From positions 1 through 51,347 of the forward strand of contig CAKSOE010000021.1 of the NCBI GenBank assembly GCA_934476675.1: a stretch of 51,347 nucleotides of DNA. The letters run 5' to 3'. Positions within the stretch are counted from its first letter, which is position 1; each line of letters opens with the position of its first letter. The position numbers and the translations under genes were made by a program. A model generated the notes under the pieces. The model saw only the letters and a list, made by a program, of their open reading frames with translations. It was not told the DNA's origin and made no database searches. This DNA is from an uncultured Clostridia bacterium (GTDB lineage: Bacteria > Bacillota > Clostridia > UBA1381). Positions 34,670 through 42,075 of the stretch are shown here, one piece after another.

Positions 34670-34873
34670 TCACTTTCTTAACGTTTCTATTCTTGCGGTT
34701 ATCTCTTGTTCGGGAGCAAAAGAAAATTTTTTACACTGTTTTCTGTTTCCGGCATTGTTCCCACCGTAGCAACATTCGCTTATAAGATGTCGTTTTCCTT
34801 TGGCTATAACTACATTGTTTAAATATGCATGCAAATATCTACATTTGACACAAAGACTATCTGCCGTTGTCAT
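34670..34873 (-). CDS. Small Cys-containing protein (67 aa)
   Basis: CVKCRYLHAY at the start and CCYGGNNAGNRKQCKKF in the middle suggest a metal site with four Cys. It overlaps the upstream gene by 4 bp. No family is recognised. Confidence 0.6.
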   Translation of the reverse strand: MTTADSLCVKCRYLHAYLNNVVIAKGKRHLISECCYGGNNAGNRKQCKKFSFAPEQEITARIETLRK

Positions 34874-35166
34874 TCTGTATCACTCCAATCTAATTTTTGA
34901 CCGCAATTCGGGCAATGTTTGTAAAAGACACTTTCATATCTATATTCGTCCATCATTGCAATTTCTGTTTCACAATTAGGGCAGCAAATAGCATCTTGTT
35001 CATCATGACCGAATATAACCTTTTTCGGTATCTGCTTTTCAAGTGCTTCTATCGCTGTACTGATTTCAGAATAGCCAGCTTGATTTAATTCATAACTCTT
35101 ACCGCTCTTTACTGCTGAATCAAGCACTTTTTGAAAATACTTTTTTGCCTTCTCATATTTTTTCAT
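34870..35166 (-). CDS. Zinc-ribbon protein (98 aa)
   Basis: ATG 35166 follows GAAAGGAG; the open frame reaches 35217 but would intrude into the HNH gene. Helices (KKYEKAKKYFQKVLDSAV, ISTAIEALEKQIPKK) precede a C-terminal ribbon CCPNCETEIAM...HCPNCGQKLDW. Such proteins are frequent in gut Firmicute phages. Function unknown. Confidence 0.7.
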   Translation of the reverse strand: MKKYEKAKKYFQKVLDSAVKSGKSYELNQAGYSEISTAIEALEKQIPKKVIFGHDEQDAICCPNCETEIAMMDEYRYESVFYKHCPNCGQKLDWSDTE

Positions 35167-35527
35167 TCTGTCCGCTCCTTTCAAAATTTTCAAACCAAAA
35201 CTTAATTTTATTATCATAATCTGCTTTAATTATCTTGAAATCTTCTGCAACTTTAAAAATGTAATTATTGCGGTATAGCTTTGAGGGTATTTCTTGTACT
35301 GCTGAACGAAATGCTTCAAGGGAATTTCCTCTCTTATAATGGTTACATCTACGACACGCCGGCATATAATTTTCAAAACATTCAATTTTATCTTCGCCAT
35401 ACTTTTCTTTAAGCCGTTGAGGTATTAAATGGTCTACCTGCATTTCATCATAAGATATTACTTTTCCGCAATATGCACAATGTTCATGATATTTTGCAAA
35501 TATCTTTTCTCGTATCTCTCTTTTCAT
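35153..35527 (-). CDS. HNH endonuclease (124 aa)
   Basis: CAYCGK pairs with CRRCNHYK as the structural zinc site. QVDHLIPQRLKEKYG contains the catalytic His of the beta-beta-alpha-metal motif, and ENYMPACRRCN completes HNH. The start overlaps the upstream stop as ATGA. It lies among early genes, not beside terS, so a homing or DNA-processing role is more likely than packaging. Confidence 0.85.
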   Translation of the reverse strand: MKREIREKIFAKYHEHCAYCGKVISYDEMQVDHLIPQRLKEKYGEDKIECFENYMPACRRCNHYKRGNSLEAFRSAVQEIPSKLYRNNYIFKVAEDFKIIKADYDNKIKFWFENFERSGQNEKI

Positions 35528-35973
35528 TTATGTGCCTCCAACAATTCGGGATTATCATGGATATTGCCGATTACTTCTGTATTTTTTAAATTTTTACTGC
35601 GTGCCACATCGCCTTTGTTTAACCATGACCAATGATAAAATGTCGGTGTCGTATCGTTTATTACCACGACAAAACTCGCAATTATATCATTGAATTTTAC
35701 AGTACCGACAAATCCACTTTCTTTATCGTACAGTACGTCGCCCTCAAATATCAGCTTACCATTCTTATCTTTTAAGCCTGTACATCGTCCGACTGTTTCG
35801 CGGACAACAGGGTAGGCGTTACAAATACCTGTTTCGCTTTCAATATCATAAGACGATACCACAATATGGTCTTTCAGAAATCCGCTGAATTGATGAGGAA
35901 GTCTACTATAATATCCCTCAACCCACTCGCCATTATCTTCTCGTTTTCCACGTGATAAATATCTATCGTTCAT
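35524..35973 (-). CDS. YopX family protein (149 aa)
   Basis: The YopX signature is clear: MNDRYLSRGKREDNGEWVEG at the start, VGRCTGLKDKNGKLIFEGDV in the middle and NTEVIGNIHDNPELL at the end. YopX proteins are common in Gram-positive phages (named from SPbeta) and have no assigned biochemical role. It overlaps both neighbours by 4 bp. Confidence 0.92.
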   Translation of the reverse strand: MNDRYLSRGKREDNGEWVEGYYSRLPHQFSGFLKDHIVVSSYDIESETGICNAYPVVRETVGRCTGLKDKNGKLIFEGDVLYDKESGFVGTVKFNDIIASFVVVINDTTPTFYHWSWLNKGDVARSKNLKNTEVIGNIHDNPELLEAHK

Positions 35974-36506
35974 TCCGTTACCTCCTCAACATAACACCAG
36001 CTTTGCGGCGGCCTTGTCAGCTTATATACTCCGTCACATGAGTATTCCCCGGCTTTACAATGAAAGTAATGTTCGCATTTATGGCACTGCCTAAATTTAT
36101 TTAATTCTTTCGGCTTGTCATAAATTTTAAGGTCGGATATATGCCACGCATAAAGTGCTTCACCGTCTGCATGTTTGAACAATTCTTCCATATCTAAGTT
36201 TATTGTTGGGTAAAAGCTTGTAATTTCCTCACATATAAATTCGCCTATGACTTTACCATTCAATACTTCCCATATGCGCTCAGCTCTTTTGTGGCTATAT
36301 CCGCTTAAAAGAGTAGGTCCAATTTCCCAAACCCCTCTCTTATATACATGACCATACACAAAATATGGCTTTGTATTTGTGCAGTAAATATAACACTTAA
36401 ACGGAGTATCAAACTTCGGTTTTGTTTTCCGTACTTCAATAGTTTTTATGCCGCCTGCGATAAGCTCACAGTATTTAGGCTTGATTGATAATAATACTGA
36501 TTTCAT
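35970..36506 (-). CDS. ASCH domain protein (178 aa)
   Basis: LLSIKPKYCELIAGGIKTIEVRKTKP is the ASCH start motif with the G-x-K-x-x-E-x-R patch, and GKVIGEFICEEI is the following strand. A C-terminal part has CHKCEHYFHCKAGEYSC, a probable zinc site appended to the ASCH fold. ASCH domains are related to PUA and bind RNA or modified nucleosides. Substrate here is unknown. Confidence 0.85.
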   Translation of the reverse strand: MKSVLLSIKPKYCELIAGGIKTIEVRKTKPKFDTPFKCYIYCTNTKPYFVYGHVYKRGVWEIGPTLLSGYSHKRAERIWEVLNGKVIGEFICEEITSFYPTINLDMEELFKHADGEALYAWHISDLKIYDKPKELNKFRQCHKCEHYFHCKAGEYSCDGVYKLTRPPQSWCYVEEVTE

Positions 36507-36895
36507 CGTTCCACCTCCGGCAATTCGGGTAATGGCTGCCAGTGTGTAATCTCACCGTCATACCAGTCATCATAAGTCCATTCCTCGTATTCGCTGTCAT
36601 AAAACGCTATAACTATTTCTTTATGTTCTGAATCGTACGCAAGTACTTCTTTATCATCTTCCGGCAATCTATCCTTTACGCTTATCCACCCCTTTAAATC
36701 CTCCGGCTCATATGTCTGCTCGAATATATCCGGCTTGCATGGGTATTGTTCGCCCTTAACTCCCGTAATTATGTAATCGCCTACATTAGCCTTGTGGATT
36801 CCCTCTAAGGTCTCTATATACATGACTTTATCCGCCTGATAGGCTTCTATAACAATAGGCTTTTTACGATACTTTTTTACAGCTTTTTTATTCAT
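36503..36895 (-). CDS. Phage early protein with C-terminal DUF551 (130 aa)
   Basis: Residues 1-68 form a domain often seen alone in phages (YRKKPIVIEAYQ, GDYIITGVKGEQYPC). Residues 70-128 match DUF551 (GWISVKDRLPEDDKEVLAY then ITHWQPLPELP). The two are usually separate genes, so this is a natural fusion. Functions are unknown; it overlaps neighbours by 4 and 8 bp. Confidence 0.75.
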   Translation of the reverse strand: MNKKAVKKYRKKPIVIEAYQADKVMYIETLEGIHKANVGDYIITGVKGEQYPCKPDIFEQTYEPEDLKGWISVKDRLPEDDKEVLAYDSEHKEIVIAFYDSEYEEWTYDDWYDGEITHWQPLPELPEVER

Positions 36896-37139
36896 TTTTC
36901 ATCAACCTCTTTTTCTCTCTGTTAAGTATTGTTTCTACAAACCCCTCTAATTCTTTCGGGAGTTTCTTACCTTTTTCATTTTCGCAAACATACATCTTGT
37001 TATGAAACTCTTTTCCGAGTAACAAGGTAATCAAATACTTCTCCCCATTATAACGGAGTTCATATAGAGATTCTTCCTCATTACAAGTCCAATGGATAAA
37101 CTCTAATTCAATATCGTCCATGTCATAATTTTCATACAT
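36888..37139 (-). CDS. Hypothetical protein (83 aa)
   Basis: A small acidic alpha/beta protein (MDDIELEFIHWTCNEEES, YLITLLLGKEFHNKMYVC) ending in a basic helix. It overlaps both neighbours by 8 bp, typical of this operon. The family is not recognised. Confidence 0.65.
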   Translation of the reverse strand: MYENYDMDDIELEFIHWTCNEEESLYELRYNGEKYLITLLLGKEFHNKMYVCENEKGKKLPKELEGFVETILNREKKRLMKNE

Positions 37140-37476
37140 TTTCTTTTACCTCCTTAGACCAATAACCTTTAAGGCAATCCTTGCACACCATTTCATCGGT
37201 GCAAATAAAAGTTGTATCAAAATTTTGAGGACAGATGTCTATAACACCGTCTGACATTCTTGCGTTTGGATAATGTTTTAAAAATTCGCTCTGGCGTGTT
37301 TTAACAGGGTGAGCCTTGCACCAGTCAAGAATTTTTTTGTTTGCTTCGTCTATTATGTCTGATATATCTTTTGTGCATGCTTCACATAAAGACATTCCGT
37401 GTATCGGACACTTCTCACAACCAGGGTGTGCTTTACAAACCCTTGCATAATCAAATATTGTCGCTTTCTCATTCAT
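37132..37476 (-). CDS. Cys-rich hypothetical protein (114 aa)
   Basis: Three Cys clusters are visible: CKAHPGCEKCPIHGMSLCEAC near the start, CPQNFDTTFIC and CKDC at the end. The HPGC..CP pattern is seen in anonymous phage proteins from gut Firmicutes. Metal binding is likely; the role is unknown. Confidence 0.65.
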   Translation of the reverse strand: MNEKATIFDYARVCKAHPGCEKCPIHGMSLCEACTKDISDIIDEANKKILDWCKAHPVKTRQSEFLKHYPNARMSDGVIDICPQNFDTTFICTDEMVCKDCLKGYWSKEVKENV

Positions 37477-37488
37477 CGTTTTTTCTCC

Positions 37489-37821
37489 TTACTCCGCTAT
37501 AACCGTTTCAATATCTCCAATATTGCCCGTTGATTGCGGTAAGCTGTTGTTGTATTCCTTTACGGCTTCAATATAAGCTTTTAACTGTTCTCTTGCTTCT
37601 TCTGATGTATCGTACGTGCATATTTCTACATCTTTATCAAAACTCTCAAATTTACCTTGAATAAATAGCTTACTTGTACATATTTGAGGATAAGTGGCTG
37701 ACCTAAGTTTTACGCCGTTCGATGCTTCAAATCCAAAATTACCCCGTTCAATTTCATTGCCCTGCTCCAATATTTTCATGAGTATAACGTTTTCAATTCT
37801 CCAAAATTTAATTTTTAACAT
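37489..37821 (-). CDS. Hypothetical protein (110 aa)
   Basis: GAAAGGATAAATGTT precedes ATG 37821. The body (GFEASNGVKLRSATYPQIC, CTYDTSEEAREQLKAYIEAVKEY) has beta then helix. A second possible start at Met15 lacks a better ribosome site. The family is not recognised. Confidence 0.6.
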   Translation of the reverse strand: MLKIKFWRIENVILMKILEQGNEIERGNFGFEASNGVKLRSATYPQICTSKLFIQGKFESFDKDVEICTYDTSEEAREQLKAYIEAVKEYNNSLPQSTGNIGDIETVIAE

Positions 37822-37826
37822 AACAT

Positions 37827-38210
37827 TTATCCTTTCTCAATTTCAACTTCCAACTGTGGAAACTGTGCCTTAAACATCTTCATTTTCAGCTTAAACACGT
37901 CCGTTTCCACGCCTTTAACGTCTACAATACGGCACGTACCGTCATTGTTGAATATCACAAAATCCGCCACGTATTCCGTATTTTCATCGCCCTGCAACAA
38001 TGGGAACCGTGCTTGCCGGCAAAAGCCTTTTATTGCTCCGGCACGAAGCAGCAATTTTAAACTTCCGTAAAATTCTGCTTCTTTTGCACTGTCGAATTTG
38101 ATACCGTCCGCCGTGGTCTTACGGGCATTGTATTTGCTCTTGCGTTTGGGTTTCTGCGCCTTTCCCATGCGTTCAAGGTATAAATCATATTGCTCCTGCG
38201 TCCAGTTCAT
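37827..38210 (-). CDS. DUF1064 endonuclease-like protein (127 aa)
   Basis: KSKYNARKTTADGIKFDSAKEAEFYGSL is the DUF1064 start, with the Glu of a PD-(D/E)XK-like core, followed by EYVADFVIF and CRIVDVKGVETDVFKLK carrying the D and D-x-K residues. DUF1064 proteins stand in phage replication operons and are thought to act as junction resolvases. It overlaps the upstream gene by 4 bp. Confidence 0.82.
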   Translation of the reverse strand: MNWTQEQYDLYLERMGKAQKPKRKSKYNARKTTADGIKFDSAKEAEFYGSLKLLLRAGAIKGFCRQARFPLLQGDENTEYVADFVIFNNDGTCRIVDVKGVETDVFKLKMKMFKAQFPQLEVEIEKG

Positions 38211-38407
38211 GACTTCCTCCTTGCGTGAGATTTTCTAAGCCTGTCAGCCTTGCATTGCCGATAACCGCACATTTCGTAATCGGCACGCTTTTGTTTATTG
38301 CGTTCTTGTAAAAGCCTGTCCCGCTCCGCACGTTCGGCGGCATATTTTTCGCATTTTCCGTGACAGCCTACACACCTGTCAGCACAATCCGTACACACGC
38401 TTATCAC
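38207..38407 (-). CDS. Small Cys-rich basic protein (66 aa)
   Basis: CTDCADRCVGCHGKCEKY at the start is a compact zinc-binding motif. A long basic helix follows (ERDRLLQERNKQKRADYEM) and ends with Arg/Lys. It lies between initiator and resolvase-like genes with 4-bp overlaps. Nucleic-acid binding is plausible. Confidence 0.65.
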   Translation of the reverse strand: MISVCTDCADRCVGCHGKCEKYAAERAERDRLLQERNKQKRADYEMCGYRQCKADRLRKSHARRKS

Positions 38408-39174
38408 TGTCCGTCACTCCTTTGCATGAGTTTTTCAATCTCCGAATAATCATAGCCGTCATTTTTGTAAACTCCGGTATCTTTATCGGGGTGTTTGGTA
38501 AATGTCCGCTGCGCCGCCTTTATAGCTGCAACGGTAGTACGACCCGAATTAAAATGATTTTTAATTATAGCTTCGATGTACTTCCAGTTGCGCTTTTCAT
38601 GCTTGACAGCTTCACCGATTGCAAATTTAATTACATCGGGTTCAACATCTTTAAGCCAATCAGCCATGTTATCGGCGAGTATTGATGACACCGTGCCGAT
38701 ATTTTCCTCGTAGCACAAAACAACGTCTTTGAGGGCGGCAGCGGCGGCATCTTCTTTTACTTCTTCTACTCCTCTTATCTTGTCTTTATCTTTCTCTTTA
38801 TCTTTATATGTTCCCCCTATTGCTCCCCTTATTACTCCGCTATTGCTCCCCCTATTGCTCCCTTGATTACTCCCCTTATTGATGAAAAAATATAGGGTGG
38901 TTAGGTTGATTGTATATGTACCGGCTTGACCCTTTTTGCCGTTTTTGTATTCTATGAGTTCATTTTGAACCAATACGTTTCTTGCATTAAAAAGGCTTTT
39001 TTCTGAAATATCTATCTTACCCGTGATGCGCGAATTGGGTATCGTAATTTTATCTTCCCATTTAGCCGCGTTTGCAAAGTCCAAAAGACAAAAATACAAA
39101 TCAGCCGCCGAATGCGGAATTACATTAAACCTACGCCAATTCCAAAACGCATTAAGTATTTCAATATACGTCAT
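38404..39174 (-). CDS. Replication initiator, DnaD-like (256 aa)
   Basis: The N-terminal winged helix (EDKITIPNSRITGKIDISEKSL, ARNVLVQNELIEYKNG) binds DNA. A low-complexity linker at about residues 101-122 is encoded by DNA iterons. The C-terminal half resembles the DnaD/DnaB_2 domain (DWLKDVEPDVIKFAIGEAV, NWKYIEAIIKNHFNSG), which loads the host helicase. It follows SSB and recombination genes. No separate DnaC-like loader gene is seen, so the host machinery is probably recruited directly. Confidence 0.85.
   Translation of the reverse strand: MTYIEILNAFWNWRRFNVIPHSAADLYFCLLDFANAAKWEDKITIPNSRITGKIDISEKSLFNARNVLVQNELIEYKNGKKGQAGTYTINLTTLYFFINKGSNQGSNRGSNSGVIRGAIGGTYKDKEKDKDKIRGVEEVKEDAAAAALKDVVLCYEENIGTVSSILADNMADWLKDVEPDVIKFAIGEAVKHEKRNWKYIEAIIKNHFNSGRTTVAAIKAAQRTFTKHPDKDTGVYKNDGYDYSEIEKLMQRSDGQ
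38813..38871 (-). repeat. Five iterons within the initiator gene; likely replication origin
   Basis: Read on the minus strand, five units of AG(T/C)AAT(C/A)(A/G)(A/G/C)GGG type follow head to tail at 38871-38860, 38859-38848, 38847-38837, 38836-38825 and 38824-38813. Four are 12 bp and the third is 11 bp. The 1-bp loss changes the reading frame, so the protein repeat SNxG stops while the DNA repeat goes on. Iterons inside the initiator gene are known for lambda O and several Gram-positive phages. Confidence 0.75.
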
Positions 39175-39195
39175 TATGTTACCTCTCTATGCTGT

Positions 39196-39600
39196 TTAAA
39201 ACGGTAAATCGTACTCGTCCGGCATTTCTTCGGTGTAATCTTCAAAACCTGCCGACATACCCTCTATCGGGCCCTGCGAAAATCCATCGTCTTGTTTTTT
39301 CTCACCCGTAAAATGTACGCGGTTCACGATTACGTCCGTTGCATATCTTTTGCTGCCGTCCTGTGCGTCCCATGAGCGCACTTGTATATTTCCCTCAACG
39401 AGTACCAATCTGCCCTTACCAAACCATTTACAGAGCATATCGGCTGTTTTCTCCCATGCCACGCAGTTTATAAAATCCGTCTGCTGCTCCTTTGTCTGTC
39501 TGTCGACCGCAAGTGTAAAACTTACAACACGCTTGCCGGATGGCGTAACCTTAGGTTCTAAATCCTTTGTTATCCGCCCCATTAAACATACATAATTCAT
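39196..39600 (-). CDS. ssb: Single-stranded DNA-binding protein (134 aa)
   Basis: MNYVCLMGRITKDLEPKVTPSG, VVSFTLAVDR, DFINCVAWEKTADMLCKWF and GRLVLVEGNIQVRSWDAQDG form the OB fold of bacterial SSB. The acidic tail ends DEYDLPF, the protein-interaction tip. It is shorter than host SSB, as usual in phages. It overlaps the HNH-like gene upstream by 4 bp. Confidence 0.95.
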   Translation of the reverse strand: MNYVCLMGRITKDLEPKVTPSGKRVVSFTLAVDRQTKEQQTDFINCVAWEKTADMLCKWFGKGRLVLVEGNIQVRSWDAQDGSKRYATDVIVNRVHFTGEKKQDDGFSQGPIEGMSAGFEDYTEEMPDEYDLPF

Positions 39601-39875
39601 AAATAATTCCTCCCAAATTTTTTAATAAATTCCTGTTCAGTCCAGTTGTTTTCTGACATGGCTTTCCGCTGACCGCATCGGTGTAATAACGCCATTGTTT
39701 CGGTGTTTCTGTGAACTGCATATTCTCCGTTACGGTGACAGCGGTTGCCGCAGAGATAAACAACAAGACCGTATTTTTCCGACAGAGGACGGCGGGAACC
39801 ACCGAAAATATGATGACGTTCGAGCCTGTCCCCGTTGCCGTTTCTGCCGCATAAAAAACATTCTTTCATTTCCAC
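39597..39875 (-). CDS. HNH-like zinc protein (92 aa)
   Basis: CFLCGRNGNGDRLERHHIFGG and CGNRCHRNGEYAVHRN carry two Cys pairs and a His-His, similar to the small HNH-type proteins that lie next to NinB in phage recombination operons. Nuclease activity is not proven. It overlaps NinB by 10 bp and SSB by 4 bp. Confidence 0.72.
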   Translation of the reverse strand: MEMKECFLCGRNGNGDRLERHHIFGGSRRPLSEKYGLVVYLCGNRCHRNGEYAVHRNTETMALLHRCGQRKAMSENNWTEQEFIKKFGRNYL

Positions 39876-40360
39876 GCCCCCTTTAATGCTTCAATCTCAT
39901 CGGGGGTCATGGTTTCGATGCCGAACGCCTTACACTCTTGTACGATGTTGTCTATAAGTCGCGACATCTGCGCCGTATCGTATATAGATGAGCCGTAATA
40001 CAGAATAACATTTGTACAGCCGTCTATTTTGCTTTCAAATGTTTCTACGAGCCAACCCAAACCCTTATACGACCATGCTTTGGTTATCCGTTCAACAGAT
40101 TTATTCTGTACGCACACTGTTTCGGAAACACCGCCGATTTCCTTTATCGCTCCGCGGTATATGGTTTCTTTTTCAAAGCCTGTTACCTCCGAAAGCTTGT
40201 CTATCAGAACCCAACAATAAGCGTTTGCATCAAGTGAGCGTTTCTTCCGAAACTGCTTTACGGAAATAATGTATTTTTTATCGTCCAGTGAATCAATCAA
40301 GGACGATAACCACGCCACGGCTTTTATGCCGCTGTTCTTTTCAAATACAAGTTCTTTCAT
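39866..40360 (-). CDS. NinB-like recombination protein (164 aa)
   Basis: ATG 40360 overlaps the upstream stop codon as ATGA. FRKKRSLDANAYCWVLIDKLSE and a following CDS pattern (KETIYRGAIKEIGG, WSYKGLGWLVETFE, YYGSSIYDTAQMSRLIDNIV) match NinB, the lambda ORF protein that binds single-stranded DNA and assists annealing or RecFOR functions. It lies between a possible annealing protein and SSB. Confidence 0.85.
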   Translation of the reverse strand: MKELVFEKNSGIKAVAWLSSLIDSLDDKKYIISVKQFRKKRSLDANAYCWVLIDKLSEVTGFEKETIYRGAIKEIGGVSETVCVQNKSVERITKAWSYKGLGWLVETFESKIDGCTNVILYYGSSIYDTAQMSRLIDNIVQECKAFGIETMTPDEIEALKGAWK

Positions 40361-41073
40361 TTTTCCGCAAGCTCCTGTATCTTCCGGCATAAGTCTTTCC
40401 ATTCAAGCGGCTTTGCAAGAAGCTTTATGCCGAGAACGGTTTCAATCTCCTTTGCGGCATCACCGCTGTTTTTAATACCTTTTGATTTTGCATAAGCGGC
40501 AACGTATTTTTTGATGTTCTTTACGCCCTCGCTTTCCATTTCATTGATTTTTGCTAAAATCTGCGCATATTCAATGTTTGTAAGGCTTTCAAGCTTCTTT
40601 TCACCCAACAACAGCGGCATTAACATTTTTCCACCGTCCGGCATATTTTTGAATACTGCTTCAAGGTTGCTTATCTGCTGTTTGGTTATGGCTTTCGGCG
40701 GCTCATTCTCAAACTCCTGCGGAGCATTGTCTTGATTTTTAAGTGCGTTTGCCAACTCGTCCGCACTGCACATACTCGTGTCAATGCCGATTCCTAAATT
40801 AGCCAACGCGCGCCCCCATGCCGAGGTTTCACAGTTTTCTATATAGCTTGTTTTGTTTATGTAACCGTTGCTTGCATCTTCGTAAGCATGACCCGTTGCA
40901 ACAACGTGTCCGTCATCACTTGTAATTTCAGCAACCATTACAACTCGCTTTTCATTAAGCTCTATAATTTTTGTTGTCAGACTGTAAAGAGGGTAGTCTG
41001 CGCGGAACGCCTTTATACGTTCATTTACCGGAACATAATCCTTGCCTTTTATATTGACCGTTTTCATCTCCAT
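40357..41073 (-). CDS. Early protein, possible ssDNA-annealing/recombination factor (238 aa)
   Basis: ATG 41073 has GGAGG at ideal spacing and overlaps the upstream stop as TAATG. The N-terminal half (YVPVNERIKAFRADYP, TSYIENCETSAWGRALANLG) belongs to a common phage family with a conserved ENCETSA(V/W)GRAL motif. The C-terminal half is helical. The motif and the NinB/SSB neighbours recall ERF/Rad52-type annealing proteins, but I cannot confirm that relation from sequence. Confidence 0.6.
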   Translation of the reverse strand: MEMKTVNIKGKDYVPVNERIKAFRADYPLYSLTTKIIELNEKRVVMVAEITSDDGHVVATGHAYEDASNGYINKTSYIENCETSAWGRALANLGIGIDTSMCSADELANALKNQDNAPQEFENEPPKAITKQQISNLEAVFKNMPDGGKMLMPLLLGEKKLESLTNIEYAQILAKINEMESEGVKNIKKYVAAYAKSKGIKNSGDAAKEIETVLGIKLLAKPLEWKDLCRKIQELAEK

Positions 41074-41309
41074 TAAAGTTTCCTCCAATCATCACTCATA
41101 GCTTCCATACATTCCTCCTGCAAACACCGTAGGCATATATGGATTTTGCCTTTGTATTCGTCATATTCGTACATATCATCACAGTATTCGCCGCATATTT
41201 CGCAGCGTTCGGGAGCTGCACTGTCATCGTATTCATCTTCGCCGTAGTTGCCCGTCCGCGCCCGTTCCATTGCCATAGCCGCTTCAAAAGTGTTGTTTCT
41301 GTAAACCAT
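41073..41309 (-). CDS. Small zinc-ribbon protein (78 aa)
   Basis: Two Cys pairs, CEICGEYC and CLRCLQEEC, flank an acidic Tyr/Asp-rich middle. GAAAGGAAAATG lies before ATG 41309; this ribosome site overlaps the -35 box of a plus-strand promoter. The stop overlaps the next start. Function unknown. Confidence 0.65.
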   Translation of the reverse strand: MVYRNNTFEAAMAMERARTGNYGEDEYDDSAAPERCEICGEYCDDMYEYDEYKGKIHICLRCLQEECMEAMSDDWRKL

Positions 41310-41338
41310 TTGACATTTTCCTTTCTTTGTGTTATAAT
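41310..41338 (+). promoter_or_regulatory. Consensus promoter against the early operon
   Basis: TTGACA at 41310-41315, a 17-bp spacer and TATAAT at 41333-41338 match sigma-70/A consensus exactly. It points away from the early operon, with the expected start near 41345. No plus-strand coding frame follows before a terminator at 41419. Confidence 0.82.
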
Positions 41339-41339
41339 A

Positions 41340-41380
41340 CAGACATAATACAGATATGGGTACTAACCGTATTATGTCTG
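41340..41380. repeat. 12-bp inverted repeat
   Basis: CAGACATAATAC at 41340-41351 is perfectly complementary to GTATTATGTCTG at 41369-41380 with a 17-nt loop. It begins 2 bp after the -10 box. It could fold at the 5' end of the transcript or bind a dimeric regulator as an operator. Confidence 0.85.
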
Positions 41381-41419
41381 TTGACCGCTGACTTTGGGAG
41401 AGTTTAGGCGGTCTTTTTT
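41345..41419 (+). ncRNA. Candidate small antisense RNA (about 75 nt)
   Basis: The transcript expected from the consensus promoter would begin near 41345, fold the first hairpin (7-9 bp of the inverted repeat) and end at a terminator: GACCGC 41383-41388 pairing with GCGGTC 41408-41413, then TTTTTT. The 3' part is antisense to the end of the small gene at 41404-41547. The loop contains GGGTACTAACC. No open frame of note is inside. It would be made in the lysogen unless repressed. Confidence 0.6.
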
Positions 41420-41547
41420 ATTGTTTTAAAACAGTATGTAAATAAGTTGTACATTACAACTGCCGCAGCCATGCCCCAAAACGGATGCCCCAGTTCCGAA
41501 AGCCTTGTAAATGCTGCTATAACTGCCGTTACCTTTATAATGTTCAT
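41404..41547 (-). CDS. Small hydrophobic protein (47 aa)
   Basis: GAAAGGAGC precedes ATG 41547, which overlaps the upstream stop as ATGA. A helix with FTRLSELGHPFWGMAAAVVM is followed by a moderately hydrophobic stretch and a basic end. Its last codons run through the terminator hairpin of the antisense RNA. Probably a membrane-associated peptide of unknown role. Confidence 0.6.
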   Translation of the reverse strand: MNIIKVTAVIAAFTRLSELGHPFWGMAAAVVMYNLFTYCFKTIKKTA

Positions 41548-41684
41548 TGTTTTTCAGCTCCTTTCATCTTGTAAAATTTACATTTGCTTCTGCCGCATTC
41601 GCAGTAAAGCTTTTTCAATGCCGTGCAAGTGTTTGATTTTGCATCGTAAAATTTGCAATCGGTCTTAGTTTTCTTCTCCCTCAC
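41544..41684 (-). CDS. Small Cys-rich protein with GTG start (46 aa)
   Basis: The frame has GTG 41684 after AAGGAACAGG, and overlaps both neighbours. The pattern TDCKFYDAKSNTCTALKKLYC then CGRSKCKFYK, with five or six Cys, is typical of short zinc-binding proteins of clostridial phages. No ATG is available, so the GTG start is inferred. Confidence 0.6.
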   Translation of the reverse strand: MREKKTKTDCKFYDAKSNTCTALKKLYCECGRSKCKFYKMKGAEKQ

Positions 41685-41880
41685 GTTCCTGTTCCTTTCT
41701 TATGTAATATTCAAGCTGTGCGTTTATGCTCTGATTAAACATTTCCTTGCGTTCCAAACGCTTTAAAAGCCGCCTGTTCTGTAATGTAAGCTTTTCGTTC
41801 TCGCGCTCTGAAATTATATAAGCCGCGCCGATAAGGATAATCAGTATAATAAGCATTGCTATAACCATATTCTTCTGCAT
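41665..41880 (-). CDS. Single-pass membrane protein with coiled coil (71 aa)
   Basis: An N-terminal hydrophobic helix (VIAMLIILIILIGAAYII) is followed by a basic then acidic coiled coil (LTLQNRRLLKRLERKEMF, YYIRKEQEREGEEN). Layout resembles Rz-like or XhlA-like proteins but it is encoded in the early region. Function unknown. Confidence 0.65.
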   Translation of the reverse strand: MQKNMVIAMLIILIILIGAAYIISERENEKLTLQNRRLLKRLERKEMFNQSINAQLEYYIRKEQEREGEEN

Positions 41881-41884
41881 TACT

Positions 41885-42064
41885 TCACCTCCCGACTAAA
41901 TTAATCACTTCATCGAATTGTGCGTCAATATCCTTTGCCGCCGCCTTATATGGCTTGCTATATTGCTTTTTATCGCGAATACTTAATACCGCATTGTATG
42001 CGATGCGCAGACCGTCCTCATTAAGGCAGCGGCATACTGCTGTTATTTCTTCAAGCTTGCTCAT
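41885..42064 (-). CDS. Small hypothetical protein (59 aa)
   Basis: TTAAGGAGCAAGAG precedes ATG 42064, and the frame ends 4 bp before the next start. It reads MSKLEEITAVCRCLNEDGLR and ends with DAQFDEVINLVGR. It fills the interval exactly and has normal codon use, so coding is likely. Function unknown. Confidence 0.6.
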   Translation of the reverse strand: MSKLEEITAVCRCLNEDGLRIAYNAVLSIRDKKQYSKPYKAAAKDIDAQFDEVINLVGR

Positions 42065-42075
42065 TCTCTTGCTCC

